A stretch of 64,000 bases of DNA from Chinchilla lanigera (GCF_000276665.1 NW_004955425.1:26015841-26079840), one strand, 5' to 3'. Shown: positions 32,950 to 44,810, numbered from the stretch's first letter. The notes: generated by a model not told the origin, from the letters alone. Translations and numbers: made by a program.

Positions 32950-33655
32950 TAATCTTTGCTTATGAATATTTTCCATTACCACTCATTTCCAAACATATGG
33001 CAAACATTTATTCTTTTGCTCTGTCCCCTCTTCAACGAGCTGCCAGAAATAGCTGGCACATCTTTTAATATTTCGCTGATGACTTTCATTATGCACCATG
33101 CTTCTTCTTGTGATTGGAGTGAATGATTATTGATCTACCAAAGACATTAGTTTGTTGTTGCTGAGATGCCCAGAGTGTGTTTTAAATGGATAATTAATCA
33201 CATTGCTGATTTCACCTCAGAAAATGAGCATCTTAGATATTTTCAAGCCAATATATGTTGATGTAACATCATTATGTACTGAAAAATCACAGAATGAGTG
33301 TTCTAAAGTTTGGTGTTATACGTTTGTAGCTCTCACTACTCCACATTTTATCAGAAAAAGTGGTGCTCAAAAGTGCACACACACAGATAATTTTTAAAAC
33401 CTTGTCAAATCTATAGGGGCAGCTTTACTAATTTGGGTTTAGTCTTCATTTTATGCAATTTTCTGAAATTTTGAAAAAAAATAGCCAATCTGAGTATTTG
33501 AGCTTTCAACAAGGACTCAAAACAGACTTTTCAGGTATACTGTGGAGAAGTAGGGCCATCACACTGGTGGCATGGGTTAGATGTACTCACTTACAGAGGT
33601 CCCCAGCGTAGGCAGAGGAGTCTGGACCCTTCAAAGTCAGCACCTTCAGATGCTT
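32950..33655. other. AT-rich intergenic DNA, no gene seen
   Basis: Unique sequence without recognised repeat or coding signal. Confidence 0.5.
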
Positions 33656-33805
33656 TATACGTCAGCCCTCCATATCTGTGGATTCAGAATCTGCAGATTC
33701 AACCAAATGTGGATTGAACATATTTAGAAAAAAGTTTCACCTGTGCTGAACATGTACAGAGTTTTTTCTTGTTCTCATTCCATGAACAATACAGGAATAA
33801 CTTTT

Positions 33806-33990
33806 TTTTTTAGTGTTGGGGATTGAACCCAGGGTTTGCACTTAGTTACACACCACTCCCTTTATTTTTATTTTGAGACAGAATCTCTCTAAATTGCTAA
33901 GATGCCCAGGCTGGGCTTGAATTTATAGTCCTTCTGCCTCAGCCTCCCAGAGTACTAAGATTCCAGGGGAGAGCTACCACACTTGGCTCA
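33806..33990 (-). repeat. B1-ID dimer SINE, minus strand
   Basis: GTTGGGGATTGAACCCAGGG (ID half) is followed by TTTTGAGACAGAATCTCTC and GCCTCAGCCTCCCAGAGTAC (B1 half). Inserted in MER2. Confidence 0.8.
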
Positions 33991-34016
33991 GTAGCAGCTA
34001 TTCACATAACATATTG

Positions 34017-34401
34017 TGTTAGTTTTCCATCACTGTAACAAAATACAAGAGATAATCAACTTAAAAAGAAGAAAGCTTTATTTGGCTTAGTTTTGGAGGT
34101 TTCAGTCTATGGCCAATTGACCCCATTGCTCTGGCCTGTGGTGAGGCAGCAGATCACGGCAGTGGCATGTGGCAGAGTAAAACTGCTCACCTCATGGTTG
34201 CTAGGAAGCAAGGAGGAAGAGGAAAGGCTGGGTGGCCCGGCATACCCTTCAAGGGCACGCCCACAGTGACCAGTTTCCTACCATGAGGCCGTGCCTCTTA
34301 AAAATTCCACCTCTTCCCATTAATGCCACAGATTGGGGACCAAGTTTTCTTTAACACGTGAGTCTCTGAGGGGCGTGCTCAGTGTTCAGGGGCAGCCACA
34401 A
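34017..34401 (-). mobile_element. MaLR-type solo LTR nested in MER2, minus strand
   Basis: TGTTAGTTTTCCATCACTG, TTTCAGTCTATGGCCAATTG, GCTCACCTCATGGTTGCTAG, CCCTTCAAGGGCACGCCC, GATTGGGGACCAAG. TTGTG(T)-type sequence lies on both sides. Confidence 0.75.
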
Positions 34402-34589
34402 TGTGTTGTAGTAGGGATGTTAAGTCAGCTAGGCAGGAGGTCAAGCGCACCAGGGGATGTGCACGGCTTATGTGTAGACACACTGTGTGCACATTATAGG
34501 GGAAGCTTGAGCTTCTGAGGACTTTGTTATCCTTGGGGTTCCTGGAGCTGATGCCCTGAAAATATCAAAGGGACAACTGTAGTTATTAT

Positions 34590-35465
34590 ACAACTTCCTT
34601 TTGAATTTCTGATTTTAGACTGACACTTAGGTTCTTGGCAACATGAACTAATATAGACAGATTACATCATGGAAATTCTGTAATCCTTGAACTTAGGGAA
34701 ACTTTACCCTTGGACCCTCCCCAAATGGGTTAAATCAACATAAGCAAATAAAAATCATGACCAACCCGAGTAACATCTTTCAGGGCAAGAATGAAGAAAA
34801 CTCAGAAATTCATTCTGAACCTTCAGTTCCAAATGAAGACATAAAGGGTATCTGCAGTGAAGTCAGGCTGCAGCCTTCCATGTAGTTATATTTTAAAAAT
34901 AATGTTTCTTAAAAAGTTCTCATTACTTAATAATTTTGTTTTACATTTGATTCATAATTTTAATACTTCTATGGACAAGAATATTTGTACCCTCTGTCAT
35001 AATTGATACCTATAACTTTGCCAAATATTTTGATCTGGTGATTCAAATAAGAGAGTAAATTAAATTTTATCTCTGCCTTCACATTGTATAAATATGTGCA
35101 TATAGTTCTTTACATATATATGTGTATGCATATACATATATATATATACACACACATACATTTATATATATAAAAATAAGAGGGCAAGATATAAGAACAT
35201 AAGCAGAAAAAGACAATATGTCTAATAAAAAGGTACATTTTAATCAGTCTTGAAATATTTGGGTTAATTTGAAATAAAAATGAATTGTATTTAAATAGCA
35301 TCTCAAATGAAAGTTGTATTAACCACATTATGATCATAGTCAGAGTTAACAAAAAATTCTGTATGTTAAAAGCTTTAAAGCAAAGACTGAACAAAAAATG
35401 CTTTAAAGTGTAAAAGATGGCTAATTGACAATGGAAAAGAATGGAAATAAAATTAACAAAACACA
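34590..35465. other. Very AT-rich intergenic DNA with TA/TG microsatellite
   Basis: A simple TATATG/TA/CA tract occupies about 35112-35172. The rest is unrecognised. Confidence 0.6.
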
Positions 35466-35474
35466 CAGGAAACT

Positions 35475-35880
35475 GATCAGTCCCACAGAAATGCAAATTA
35501 AGGTATCTGTTTTTGCCTAACAAATTAATAAAGGTTGAGAGAGCAGGCACCCTGGTGGGATGTGAGAACATAAGTGCTTTTGTACATTGTTAACGGGAGT
35601 ATAAACTGATAATATTATTTCAGTGGAAAACACTAATTTACTTTGGACCATAAGCTTTAGAAACTTGTAGACTTTTACCCTGCACAAGGCAGCCTAAATG
35701 TTGGGCTGTGAGAGTGCTGAGCTGGACCATGACATTGCCACTTGATGGAATATCGTACAATGGAATGCTGGCAAAAACTATTCACAATGGGGAAAATGCT
35801 CATGGTGGACCACTAAAATAAAAAGAAAACAGTACTCAGAGTTGCATGTGGAGGATGAAATCAGTTATAGTAAAAAGAAG
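35475..35880 (+). mobile_element. Ancient L1/HAL1-like fragment, plus strand
   Basis: CAGAAATGCAAATTAAGGTA, TTGTACATTGTTAACGGGAG, TGGAATATCGTACAATGGAA follow the order of an ORF2 C-terminal/3' region. Highly decayed. Confidence 0.55.
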
Positions 35881-35980
35881 AAAAAAGAAAACCTCAAAAA
35901 TGATATGTAGGAGAACAGATCAAAGAAATATAGCAAATATATACTATGATTTTCTTTGCATGATTATCAAGTTCCTTTCC

Positions 35981-36080
35981 TCTGGGGATATAGCTCAGTG
36001 GCACACAGCTTGCCTGTCAAGTGTGGGGCTGTGAGTTTGATTTCTGGTACAAAAAAAAAGAAGAAAAAAAAATAAAATTC
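35981..36080 (+). repeat. ID-type SINE, plus strand
   Basis: CTGGGGATATAGCTCAGTGG, TGCCTGTCAAG, GAGTTTGATTTCTGGTAC and an A-rich tail. Confidence 0.88.
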
Positions 36081-36134
36081 CTTTCTGCTTGCTTTTCTAA
36101 ATCTATTTAAAAAGCAAAACCTGCTTCTGAAATT

Positions 36135-36502
36135 ATGCTAGAGTTTGGATCTTGCACATCCCCGAGGTCTATGTGGTAAGGTCTTGGTCCTCTTGTTGGT
36201 GCTACTGGGAGGTGGTGGGACATTTAAGAGGCGGGGCCTAGTGGGAGGAAGTGAGGTCATTGCTATTGTGCCCTTGAGGAGACAGTGGAGCCCTGGCCCC
36301 TCCTCTTACTGCTTTTGCTTCCAGGTCATAGTGTGAGTAACGTGCGACCTGCTGTTGCCCTCTCTTCCCCTACCAGAGGCCTAAAAGCAATAGGTCTGCC
36401 TGCTGTGGACCAAAATCTCAAAAACTGTGAGCCAAAATACACATTTTCTCTTTATATGTCAGTTACTTCAGATATTTATTTTATTGACATTTTACTAACA
36501 CA
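36135..36502 (+). mobile_element. MaLR-type solo LTR, plus strand
   Basis: GAGTTTGGATCTTGCACATC, CTGGGAGGTGGTGGGACATT, AAGAGGCGGGGCCTAGTGGG, AAACTGTGAGCCAAAATACA, end TTTACTAACACA. Confidence 0.75.
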
Positions 36503-36504
36503 AA

Positions 36505-36845
36505 TTATAAATTTAATACTTGTCAGTAACAACATAATAGAAATGGAGACCAAGGTCTCATAAATGGTGAAGATCCTATTCTGTGTCAGATGAAAGGTTT
36601 TACCATGAAGGGAAATGGGTGAATTTTCCAAAATGTTGGACACTGACAGAATCTAAGATGAGTCATTACAGTAAAATGTAATGTATAAAATTGACAATTT
36701 TCTAGTTACACTTATCACTGTGTGTCCTTTTCAGTTGTCTGAAATGGTTCCTTTTACCAAATATCCTTGAGGCACCATTTGGTCACGGGTGTGTGAGCTC
36801 AGTTTGTCTCAGTTCTCCCCTTCAGCCCCTCCTTTGTTTTGTTTT
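36505..36845. other. Intergenic DNA, no gene seen
   Basis: AT-rich unique sequence. Confidence 0.5.
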
Positions 36846-36850
36846 TCTGT

Positions 36851-36937
36851 TTTTTTTTTTTTTGGTACTAGGACTCAAACTCAGGCCCTTGCACTTGCTA
36901 GGCAGGCACTTATGCCACTGAGTTATATCCCCAGCCA
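36851..36937 (-). repeat. ID-type SINE, young subfamily, minus strand
   Basis: Poly-T, then GGTACTAGGACTCAAACTCA, CTTGCTAGGCAGGCAC, CACTGAGTTATATCCCCAGCC. Confidence 0.9.
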
Positions 36938-37319
36938 CAGCCCCTCCTTTGGCCAGCCCTGTGTCTCCTTCTATTTGTGTGGGAAGCCAGACTCTTGGAT
37001 GCCTCCACAGACTGGATGGTAGAAGAAGCCAGTCCTGGGCCATTCTGGATAGTTATTTCTAGAAAACCATTATGAAACCCAGTTTCATTGAATCTGGTAT
37101 TTCCTGTTCTCTTAAAATTATGCCTGTAGCTTTCAGTGACATCAGAAGTTACAGCTAAGAAAATTACTGATAGCTACAATGAGTGAACTGGGCTGAGGAT
37201 CCTCAAGGTTTGGAGGGGAAAGGGCATTAAAAGAGAATACTTTGGGAAATTTCTTTTGCATTGCTTCTCATAGGAGAAAAGACCGGCTTTGCCCTTCCCT
37301 CTTCTTCTAGACAATACTG

Positions 37320-37622
37320 CTATTCATCCTTCAGGTCTCAAATTAAGCATCACTTTCTCATAGATGTTGTGCTGACCTCCTAGACTAGGGTGGACGCTTA
37401 GCCCTCTGCATGCTGTCCTGTCCTCTTTCCTAGGACTCACTTATTTTAAACATTTCTTTCCTAGGACTCACTTATTTTAAACCTTTCTTTCCTGCTGGAC
37501 TCTGAACTTTGTAAGAGCAGAGACTTTATCTGTCTTATTTATCATCATGTCCCCAGTACCAAGAACAGGAGCCTGGCATACACTAGGTGCTGAATAAATA
37601 TTTGTTTAATGAATGAATTTTC
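37320..37622 (+). repeat. L2 LINE 3' end with internal 31-bp tandem duplication
   Basis: Ordered L2 features: GTCTCAAATTAAGCATCACT, ACTTTGTAAGAGCAGAGACT, CATCATGTCCCCAGTACC, GCATACACTAGGTGCTGAAT, ATTTGTTTAATGAATGAAT. A unit with CCTAGGACTCACTTATTTT occurs twice (37425-37455, 37456-37486). Confidence 0.8.
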
Positions 37623-37744
37623 CGGTATAATTTACTAAGGGAGAGAAAGAACTTTTGGCACAAATCCAAACAATGGTGGAGTTGGAAGGAGAACTACTAA
37701 CAGCATTATTTTCCTTCCTTCTTTAAACTTTGTATTTTTATTCT

Positions 37745-37764
37745 ACACACACACACACACACAG
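37745..37764 (+). repeat. (CA)n microsatellite
   Basis: Short CA run. Confidence 0.9.
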
Positions 37765-37883
37765 CATGTGTATGTGTGTACACGTGCATCTAGACTTGTT
37801 CTTGTGTCACTTTTTTCTAGCACTGAGTTGTAGAAAATTAGACTTGGCCTTTTGTGCTTGTGAGTGATAAAAACATACTTTGG

Positions 37884-37990
37884 GGGGCTGGGGATTTAGC
37901 TCAGTGGCAAAGCACTTGCCTGGCAAGTGCAAGGTCGTGAGTTCGGTTCCTGGTACTGGAGAAAAAACCAAAAAACCAAAAAAAAAAAAA
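37884..37990 (+). repeat. ID-type SINE with near-perfect target-site duplication
   Basis: GGGGCTGGGGATTTAGCTCA, CTTGCCTGGCAAGTGCAAGG, TCGTGAGTTCGGTTCC and an A-rich tail. The flanks AAAACATACTTTGG before (ending 37883) and after (37991-38004) are identical, which marks a recent insertion. Confidence 0.96.
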
Positions 37991-38009
37991 AAAACATACT
38001 TTGGTAGTT

Positions 38010-39120
38010 TCTCTGAAGTGAGAATAGTAGACCTGAAGAAACTCTCCATGGGTGCAGTCTAAATGCTCCTCAGATAGGTTTCTCTTGAGTGGTGCTTTTG
38101 TACAAATGTAGCTCAGTGCAAGCTAAGAAATGCTGGGAAAGCTCCATGATGCGGTCTTTCTGTGAACCCCGAGACCCCTCAGTCTCTCCTGCCTGAAGTT
38201 CACAATAAACTGAGCCACTTAGCACGTCTGTTATTCCGCCACCTCCACTTCTTTGCCTTTTGTAAAAGCAAAATTCTTGAAATTTATCTTACAGGCACAA
38301 ATCACTTTGTAATTCTTTGCACTTACTTGGTAGTTATTGAGCATGTAACTACAGAGCCGAACAATTACCACATACTGTAATCATGCAAAGATTTTAATCT
38401 TTCAAATTAGATCTCACCTCCACACTGGGGGAGAAAAGCAAATTTGCAGGATAATTAGCTCATGGGCTTCCCGTCATTGTCAGGAAGTCCTTTGAATGAA
38501 CAGTGTGAAGGTACCTTTTATTTTTTTATGGAGTGCCTTTTATTAAAACTACCCCACATTCTTCGAATGGGAGAAGTGGAGACATCTCCCCTGTAAAAAG
38601 CCTTGGGCACAGGCGAAATACTTGGCCCTCCAAGTATAACAAGGGAGCCAAGTCAAATTTTAAGTAGGATGGCAAAAAAGGAAAAAAAATAGATAGTACT
38701 TATTCTTCATTTTCAATGTACATATTTTATAGTGCATGTTATTTTTATAAAATATTGGGTTTCTCTGTGACATTTTCTAATATGCACTGATGGACTTATT
38801 CTTTCTCATTTGGTGTCTCAGAAACTTGGAGGATAGAAGGTTTTGAATTGCAGAGCTATCTGGTCTCACCTCACATCAGAGCCAGCTCCACCTTGCTCGC
38901 TGGAGGGGACTGTGCATGTGTTTGTACTTCCACAGTCAATGCTGATGTGTTCACAACTTGAAATTTGCCCTGGCGGTATTAATTATCCCATGCAAATCGG
39001 TGGAGGACTCCCCTGCCGGACTGGTTGCTATGCACCACCATTGGGTCATTTTCTTAAACTACCTTTAGCAGAGGGCAGAAGAGAAAGGCAGGAAGAAAGA
39101 GAAAAGGAAAGGGAAAGATT
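38010..39120. other. Repeat-poor intergenic DNA with homeodomain/octamer site
   Basis: No repeat recognised. TTAATTA at 38979-38985 and ATGCAAAT at 38990-38997 sit 4 bp apart. Confidence 0.45.
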
Positions 39121-39126
39121 TGGGTA

Positions 39127-39163
39127 CACACACAGACACACACACACACACACACACACACCA
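39127..39163 (+). repeat. (CA)n microsatellite
   Basis: About 16 CA units with one interruption near 39135. Confidence 0.95.
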
Positions 39164-39169
39164 GCAGGA

Positions 39170-40220
39170 AATGCTCAATACATGTTAATGTCTGTCTCTT
39201 GAACAGCAGAGCCCAGGAGCATAAGGACCACAGCAAATCCTCATCTTGATCATCAGCAGCGTGAGGGGGCAGCAGGGTCTTCTGCCTGTTGAGTCAGTTG
39301 TCTCTGATAAAGGTGGCATTTTCAGGGTTTGGCCTGCAACAACAAGCAGGTGCCCGAAGAGGTGGGTGAGAACAAGGCAACGTGCACTGGGCCCTCCAGC
39401 GAGTGCCCAGAGGGGAGAAGAGCTGCGTGTGTAAGTGTGCTGGGAAATTCAGCTGTAAGTGTGCAGGCAGCACTGGGAGGGCTCTGGTTTCGAGTAGTTT
39501 CTTTTCCAGATATGTAAAAATAAGCCGTTGAACTTAGTGATTTTTTCAGCTTTGCAATCTCATTAGATGTTATAAATGGTCCTTTATTCAGTGTAATAAA
39601 AGAGTCACCAGGATGAAGGTATACTGGCAATCAAAAAATGTTCTTGCAGGGTTTTTACCTGATCTACCCATAAGTTAGTACTGCCGAGATACAGGAGCAA
39701 GATAAATGTCTGTGCCTTGTTTCTGTGGGCCTCATCAGGTTCAAAGCCAGCCTGCAAAAAGGGTGAGAGAACAATTAATCGCTAGGCAGCTTCATACTAA
39801 AAATAATCCTATAGGGTTTAGGGAAGGGAGGGAGCACCGTGGGCAGATAATTCTTAAAGACCATGATAATAGAGCCCTTCTGAGTTTCCATGACCGCTAA
39901 TGCATTTCTTTGTGTTATTATGAAGCTCCCATTACCATCATCAGTAAAATTATAGCACTGCTAATAGAGATCTATAATAATAAATTCTTTACTATGGTTA
40001 TAGACTCTTTCATCCTCAGAGCTGCACTCCAAAGTAGGCTATGAGCCAAGTATTTTAAATCCTTCCTTTATAAGTCCTGAGTCAAGTTCAATAGCTTGTC
40101 TCCAGCTTTTTATCATGTCAGTATCAGAGCCAGAGGAAAAAAATAAACCAGAATAAAACACAGGCCTTCCACATATGGCCACTGGTCCAGATGAAAAGAC
40201 TTCAAGACCGATGCCAGAAT
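39170..40220. other. Repeat-poor intergenic DNA, possible conserved element at 39.7-40.0 kb
   Basis: The part 39705-39990 is AT-rich, complex and rich in TAAT-type cores (CAATTAATCGC, CTAATGCATTTC, CTGCTAATAGAG). No gene. A weak MIR-like scrap may lie near 40000-40090. Confidence 0.4.
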
Positions 40221-40221
40221 T

Positions 40222-40380
40222 TTTTCTTTTTTTTTTTTTTGGAGACATGGTCTTGCTTCGTAGTGCAGGTTGGTCTTGAACTCACTATGTAGCCCAGGCT
40301 GGCCTTGAATTTGCCATGATTGCCCTGCCTCAGCCTCCTGATTGCTGGGATTATAGGCAAGCACCGCCACACTCAGCTGA
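40222..40380 (-). repeat. B1-type SINE, minus strand
   Basis: Poly-T, GGAGACATGGTCTTGC, GTTGGTCTTGAACTCACTAT, GGCTGGCCTTGAATTTGCC, GCTGGGATTATAGGCAAGC. Confidence 0.92.
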
Positions 40381-40384
40381 TACC

Positions 40385-43300
40385 AGATTTAAAGATAGCT
40401 GTTAACTTAGAGAAGCCCTATAGTGCCAGGGGAGACAGAAGAACCAAGGGAGTGATATATGTACTTCCTGGGTGTGGAGCAGACCCAGGATGTTTATCTG
40501 TAGACCTGAAGGTGACAGGAAGCTTGTGGACCATTTGTGGAAAATTGGAAGCCAAGGTAAAACCCAGTTAAGAGGCATGCTTGGGCTTAAGTCTTAGCAA
40601 AGAACAATTCCAGGAATGTTTTAGACACAGTGCTAAGCAGGCCAGCTTTAGAAGTGGCTCTAAGAGCTCAGTGTAAGTTCAAGGGGCAAGGACAGTGTTT
40701 AGACTCAAGGCCTTGGGGATAAATTACAGAAAAAAAGAAAGAAAGGAAAACAGAAAGAAAGAAAAAGACTTTTTTTCTGAAGAAGAAATTTAATTAGAAC
40801 ATCAGCCAGTAAGGGCAAGAAGTAATGGTGCATTTTAAAGTGACAAAGAAAATAAATAGGGAAGACATACAAATTTATAGGCAGTCCTCCTCATCAGAAA
40901 TACATAGAGTTTTTAGTATCTGGAAAATATAGAGGTTAAATATCAAGGCATAAAAAAATTGCACCTCAGCCTGGAATAGCTCCAAAATTGAATGGCCTAT
41001 AAATTTTAGTCAAATTATTCAGAAAATATAGGGCAGAGTAAATTTATAAGACCTAGAAATATCAGCTGTTGCCTGTCGTGCTGCTGTGATAGGTTATAGT
41101 AACCAATTTGACCGAAAGTTATTGTTAGGACGGTTGCTGGGTTTACCAGACCACTGCATCCAGGAGAAGATAGAGATTCAGATCCTGAATGAACTCATTC
41201 TGTATTTCAGTCAGTCACTTAACGAACATTTATTGAGCATCCATGTCTGTCTGTGTGCTGGTTGTTGAGGACAGGAAGTTAAGACTCACATTGACCCTGC
41301 CCTTGAGGAGTCCGTTGTCAAGCAAACAGAATAGATGGCTTGGAAAACGTGTAATTGCAAAACAATATAATGGTGAATTATAATAAGGGGAAGTTGACAG
41401 GCAATTGCACTGCTGTTTGCAAAAGGGTAGCCCTTTCAGTTTTGAAATCATGTGTTGCTTATCCTGCATCAGGGAATTCTCCAGGTCCTATGCCCTGTTC
41501 TGTGGGGACTCTCAGGAAGGAGAAGGCTCTGTGAGAGCTGCTCGTCATCTTGCTGAGAAAGCACAGATGTGACAGAGAGATACGAAACCCATCTCTCAAG
41601 GACGTGTTTTGTTGGAGAAGCTTTCATTTTTATAGCATTCAACATCATTCAGTACTGAGCGTCCCTGTTGTGAGAACGCGGCATCCCTCCTTATCTGGCA
41701 GAGCAGTTCCCTCCAGATGACCTTTCTGTTCTGCGTGGAGACGTGGGGTCATCATCAGACATGAAGGCAAACGACTCAACTGAAAGGTCAGAGATCCAGT
41801 CATTCAATAGGTTATCTTCTTAAATTGATATCAAATAAGACATTTTATTAATTTCAGAATTGAAAAAGCATCTTTCCCTGCCCAGAGAGTTAACTAAATT
41901 GAAAGGCAGAAAGGATACTTGTGAGATTCTTGATTGAGTTGGAGAGCTACACCGTGTGAAATATCCACGGGGGACAGGAGTCCATGTGTAGCATGAACTG
42001 ATGACATATTTATTATGGCTTTGTCTTTATTACGGCTTTATCATGGCTGTGTCCCAACCTCCGGTCCACACCTCTAGGTGACTGGCTTCTTTCTGCATAC
42101 TTCAGTGGTAGGAAGGCCATGCTACTGATAAGACCCGAACAGAAATGATTTAAGTATCCTATGACCAGTGGCTGCTGTATTCACACAAAATGATATTAAG
42201 ACTGAAGCAGGTTTTCAGATAATTCAACAGGAAATTGGATAATTTGCACATGTGGATATAATAAAGGCAGCATGTAGACAGTTTAGGGATTGGGTATTAT
42301 CGTCATACTGCTTCAGTGGCCAGCTTGTCTCTATGGGGACAGGTGTGCTATGGGTTGATTTCAACCACTGCTCCAGAACTTTTTTCTCAGAAGGCACTTT
42401 GAATGCCAGTCTTGCCCAAATCATTGGTGTGTGCCTGTGTAAGCAGGCTCTGGCATGCAGCCTGGACGCTCATGTTAATACTAAGATACTGCAGTTTATA
42501 TTTCATGGGAGTGGCAGGGATGGGACATGATAGTGACAGATTATTGAGGGGAAAACACTCTCAGAATGTCTGTTGGTGTGGCCTTGTCCCATGATTGAAA
42601 CTAGAGAGAAACTAAATAGTACAGCTCCCCCCCCTTATGAGAACCTTACTGCCCACTGACACGTTAAAGAGTCTGTCTGTTCAACTTTAATGCGATACTT
42701 CTCAAACTGACTTCAGAAACCAACTTTCCACCTTCACCACGCCACTCAATTTCCCTGCCAAATGCATCCTGCTGTCCCAGGGAAATGGGGTTTCCTAAAA
42801 CTCATTTGTTTGGGTATTCTCTTACAAATATTTAAGTTAACAACTGAAAGTTTCATCAGGGATTTAATGAAGCTCACTTGTTAATAGGAGGTGGAAAATA
42901 TCAACCTATGCATGATTTGAAGTAAGACAAGACCTGGCTATGATTAAAATAAATATTTTATTAGTTTTGAATCAGAAAGAATTGAAATAGAATTGTTACC
43001 TGTGGGGTTTATGGGGTTTACCTTTAAGAAAATGTTGGTAATTCTAGGAAGCGTTCCATTCTGGGAACATGAAAGGCTCAATGCTGCTAATCAATACTGC
43101 ATTGCTTATTCTGAATTCAGAACCTCCTGCAAAGGTCAAGCTTCATTCTCACAGGAAGAACGAGGTGACAGGGAAAGATGGGGAGCTCATGGATGTGAGG
43201 CACTTTGGTGAATCATTAGCCACCGGAGAAAGATTAGGGATGGGTGAGCAGTTAAGGATTTCTTTTTCAAGTGTAATTAGGGTTATCAGGCAGTTGCAGA

Positions 43301-44050
43301 ACAAAGTTCATATAGAAGTGCAGGATCTAGCAATTGATTCTCTTACAAGGACTCACTTAGTGTGAGTGCCCTGTGGTCGATGTCCCAGTGGGGGACCCCA
43401 GGAGATCAAGTGCCTGTTTGTAACCTCAGCCTTAGAGCTCACTTCCGGTACCACTGCCCTGGCTCCTAGCAGGAAGTGAAGGTGTTTTCTTGCCTAAGTC
43501 TCTTACTGTCCCTCCCACCTGGTCACTTCCGTCCCCCACACCCTTTGCCATAGACAGACACAGCTGCGGTGGGAAAGCCCCTTCAGTCGAGGCCCTTGCT
43601 GACATAGGGCTTTCTTCCCCTCCTCCCAGCCCCGCACCCTAGGAGCCCTTTCCTTCCAGTCTCAGGAACCCAAACTATTTCCTGAACATGCAGGGCTCTT
43701 TCCTGGTGTAGGACCTTTGTTCTCTTGAGGGAACACTGTTCTGCAGATGTCTACTTCTCCCTGTAGTCAGGAACAGCCTGACTCGTCCCTCTGGGTTGCT
43801 CTTCAGAACCTCTTCAGAACCTCCCCATCCTTTCTGTCTTTGGTTTGTACCTGCTGTGTATCTTCCATGTCTGTGGGCCTTGAATTGGCACTACCAGCAC
43901 GTTTGTCTGCACTAGGTTCAAGTCTTGAGCAGCAATGACTCTGCCTAAGTATTCTGTGTCTCCTCCTGGCAAAAGTGCGGGACTGCTTGAATTTGGTTGG
44001 CTGATCAACCTGCCTAGTTCAACTCCATTTCTTCTTGTTCTTCTTCTTGT
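40385..44050. other. Long intergenic stretch with no recognised gene
   Basis: A GAAA-rich simple tract lies at about 40728-40768. Near 41190-41400 a run starting AACATTTATTGAGCATCCAT resembles an ancient mammalian repeat that I cannot name. The remainder is unique, with short random frames. Confidence 0.5.
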
Positions 44051-44054
44051 TGTT

Positions 44055-44143
44055 GTTCTTTTTTTTTTGGGTACTGGGAATTGAATTCATGACCTTGTGC
44101 TTGCCAGGCAGGCACTGTGCCACTGAGCTTTATCCCTGGCCCT
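44055..44143 (-). repeat. ID-type SINE, young subfamily, minus strand
   Basis: TTTTTTTTGGGTACTGGGAA, TTGAATTCATGACCTTGTGC, TTGCCAGGCAGGCACTGTGC, TATCCCTGGCCC. Confidence 0.9.
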
Positions 44144-44149
44144 AAATCC

Positions 44150-44810
44150 ACTTCTAACATGACAGGCCCATGGGATGTCTGAGGAGATGTTGCTCTTCCC
44201 TTGATGGGTGGGGGCTCTTCTGTGGAGTTTGACTCTGGCACCTGCTAAAGGAAATGAGACATCTGTGTTCCCTGCCCACTGTCACGGCAGCGTAGGTTGT
44301 GTGGGTGACTTCCAAGCTGGCTTATGTTTGTGGAATGCTGTGAAATTTGCAGAACTGTCCTTAGCTACACAAAGGCAACCAAGTGTCTCTTTTTGTTAAA
44401 AAGAAAAAGAAAATGTCTGCATGCCCCAAATATTTTAGGTAAAGGAAGACCTTAACTTCTCCCTAAAAGGTCCAACAAAGCATTTCAGTCCCTATTGTCA
44501 CAGACACGTTTGTGGCAGGTCCCTAATCTTTTCTTTTTCAAGTTTCTTTCAAAGGATTGTTAAGAAGTCTTTAATTAACTGTTAAAACAAGTGTTTTAAC
44601 ATGGAAGACAAGATTTAGAAAATCCCTTTAATTACTGGAACTAGATTTTCTCTTGACTTATATACAAGTTTACACCTTAAACAAATTTAGCTTTAATTAA
44701 ACTGGGGATGCAAGGCCTGGAGGGGCTGAGTGCTAGAAAATACCTTAATTTGCATCAGTCTCAGTTTAAATGATGTTGGTTTAAGAGTGAGAAGGTCCTA
44801 CAGTTTATTG
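44150..44810. other. Repeat-free block with palindrome and octamer
   Basis: From 44500 the DNA is rich in TTAATTA-type cores. It has a 22-bp inverted repeat at 44580-44601 and an octamer ATTTGCAT at 44748-44755. No gene. Confidence 0.45.

Larger units (their letters stand above)
33660..34579. mobile_element. MER2 (TcMar-Tigger) DNA transposon split by two insertions
   Basis: The left end GTCAGCCCTCCATATCTGTGG and right end TCCTGGAGCTGATGCC...GGGACAACTG match MER2 ends. TA dinucleotides flank both sides (33658-33659, 34580-34581), as expected for a mariner-type target duplication. A B1-ID SINE (33806-33990) and a MaLR LTR (34017-34401) interrupt it. Confidence 0.8.
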
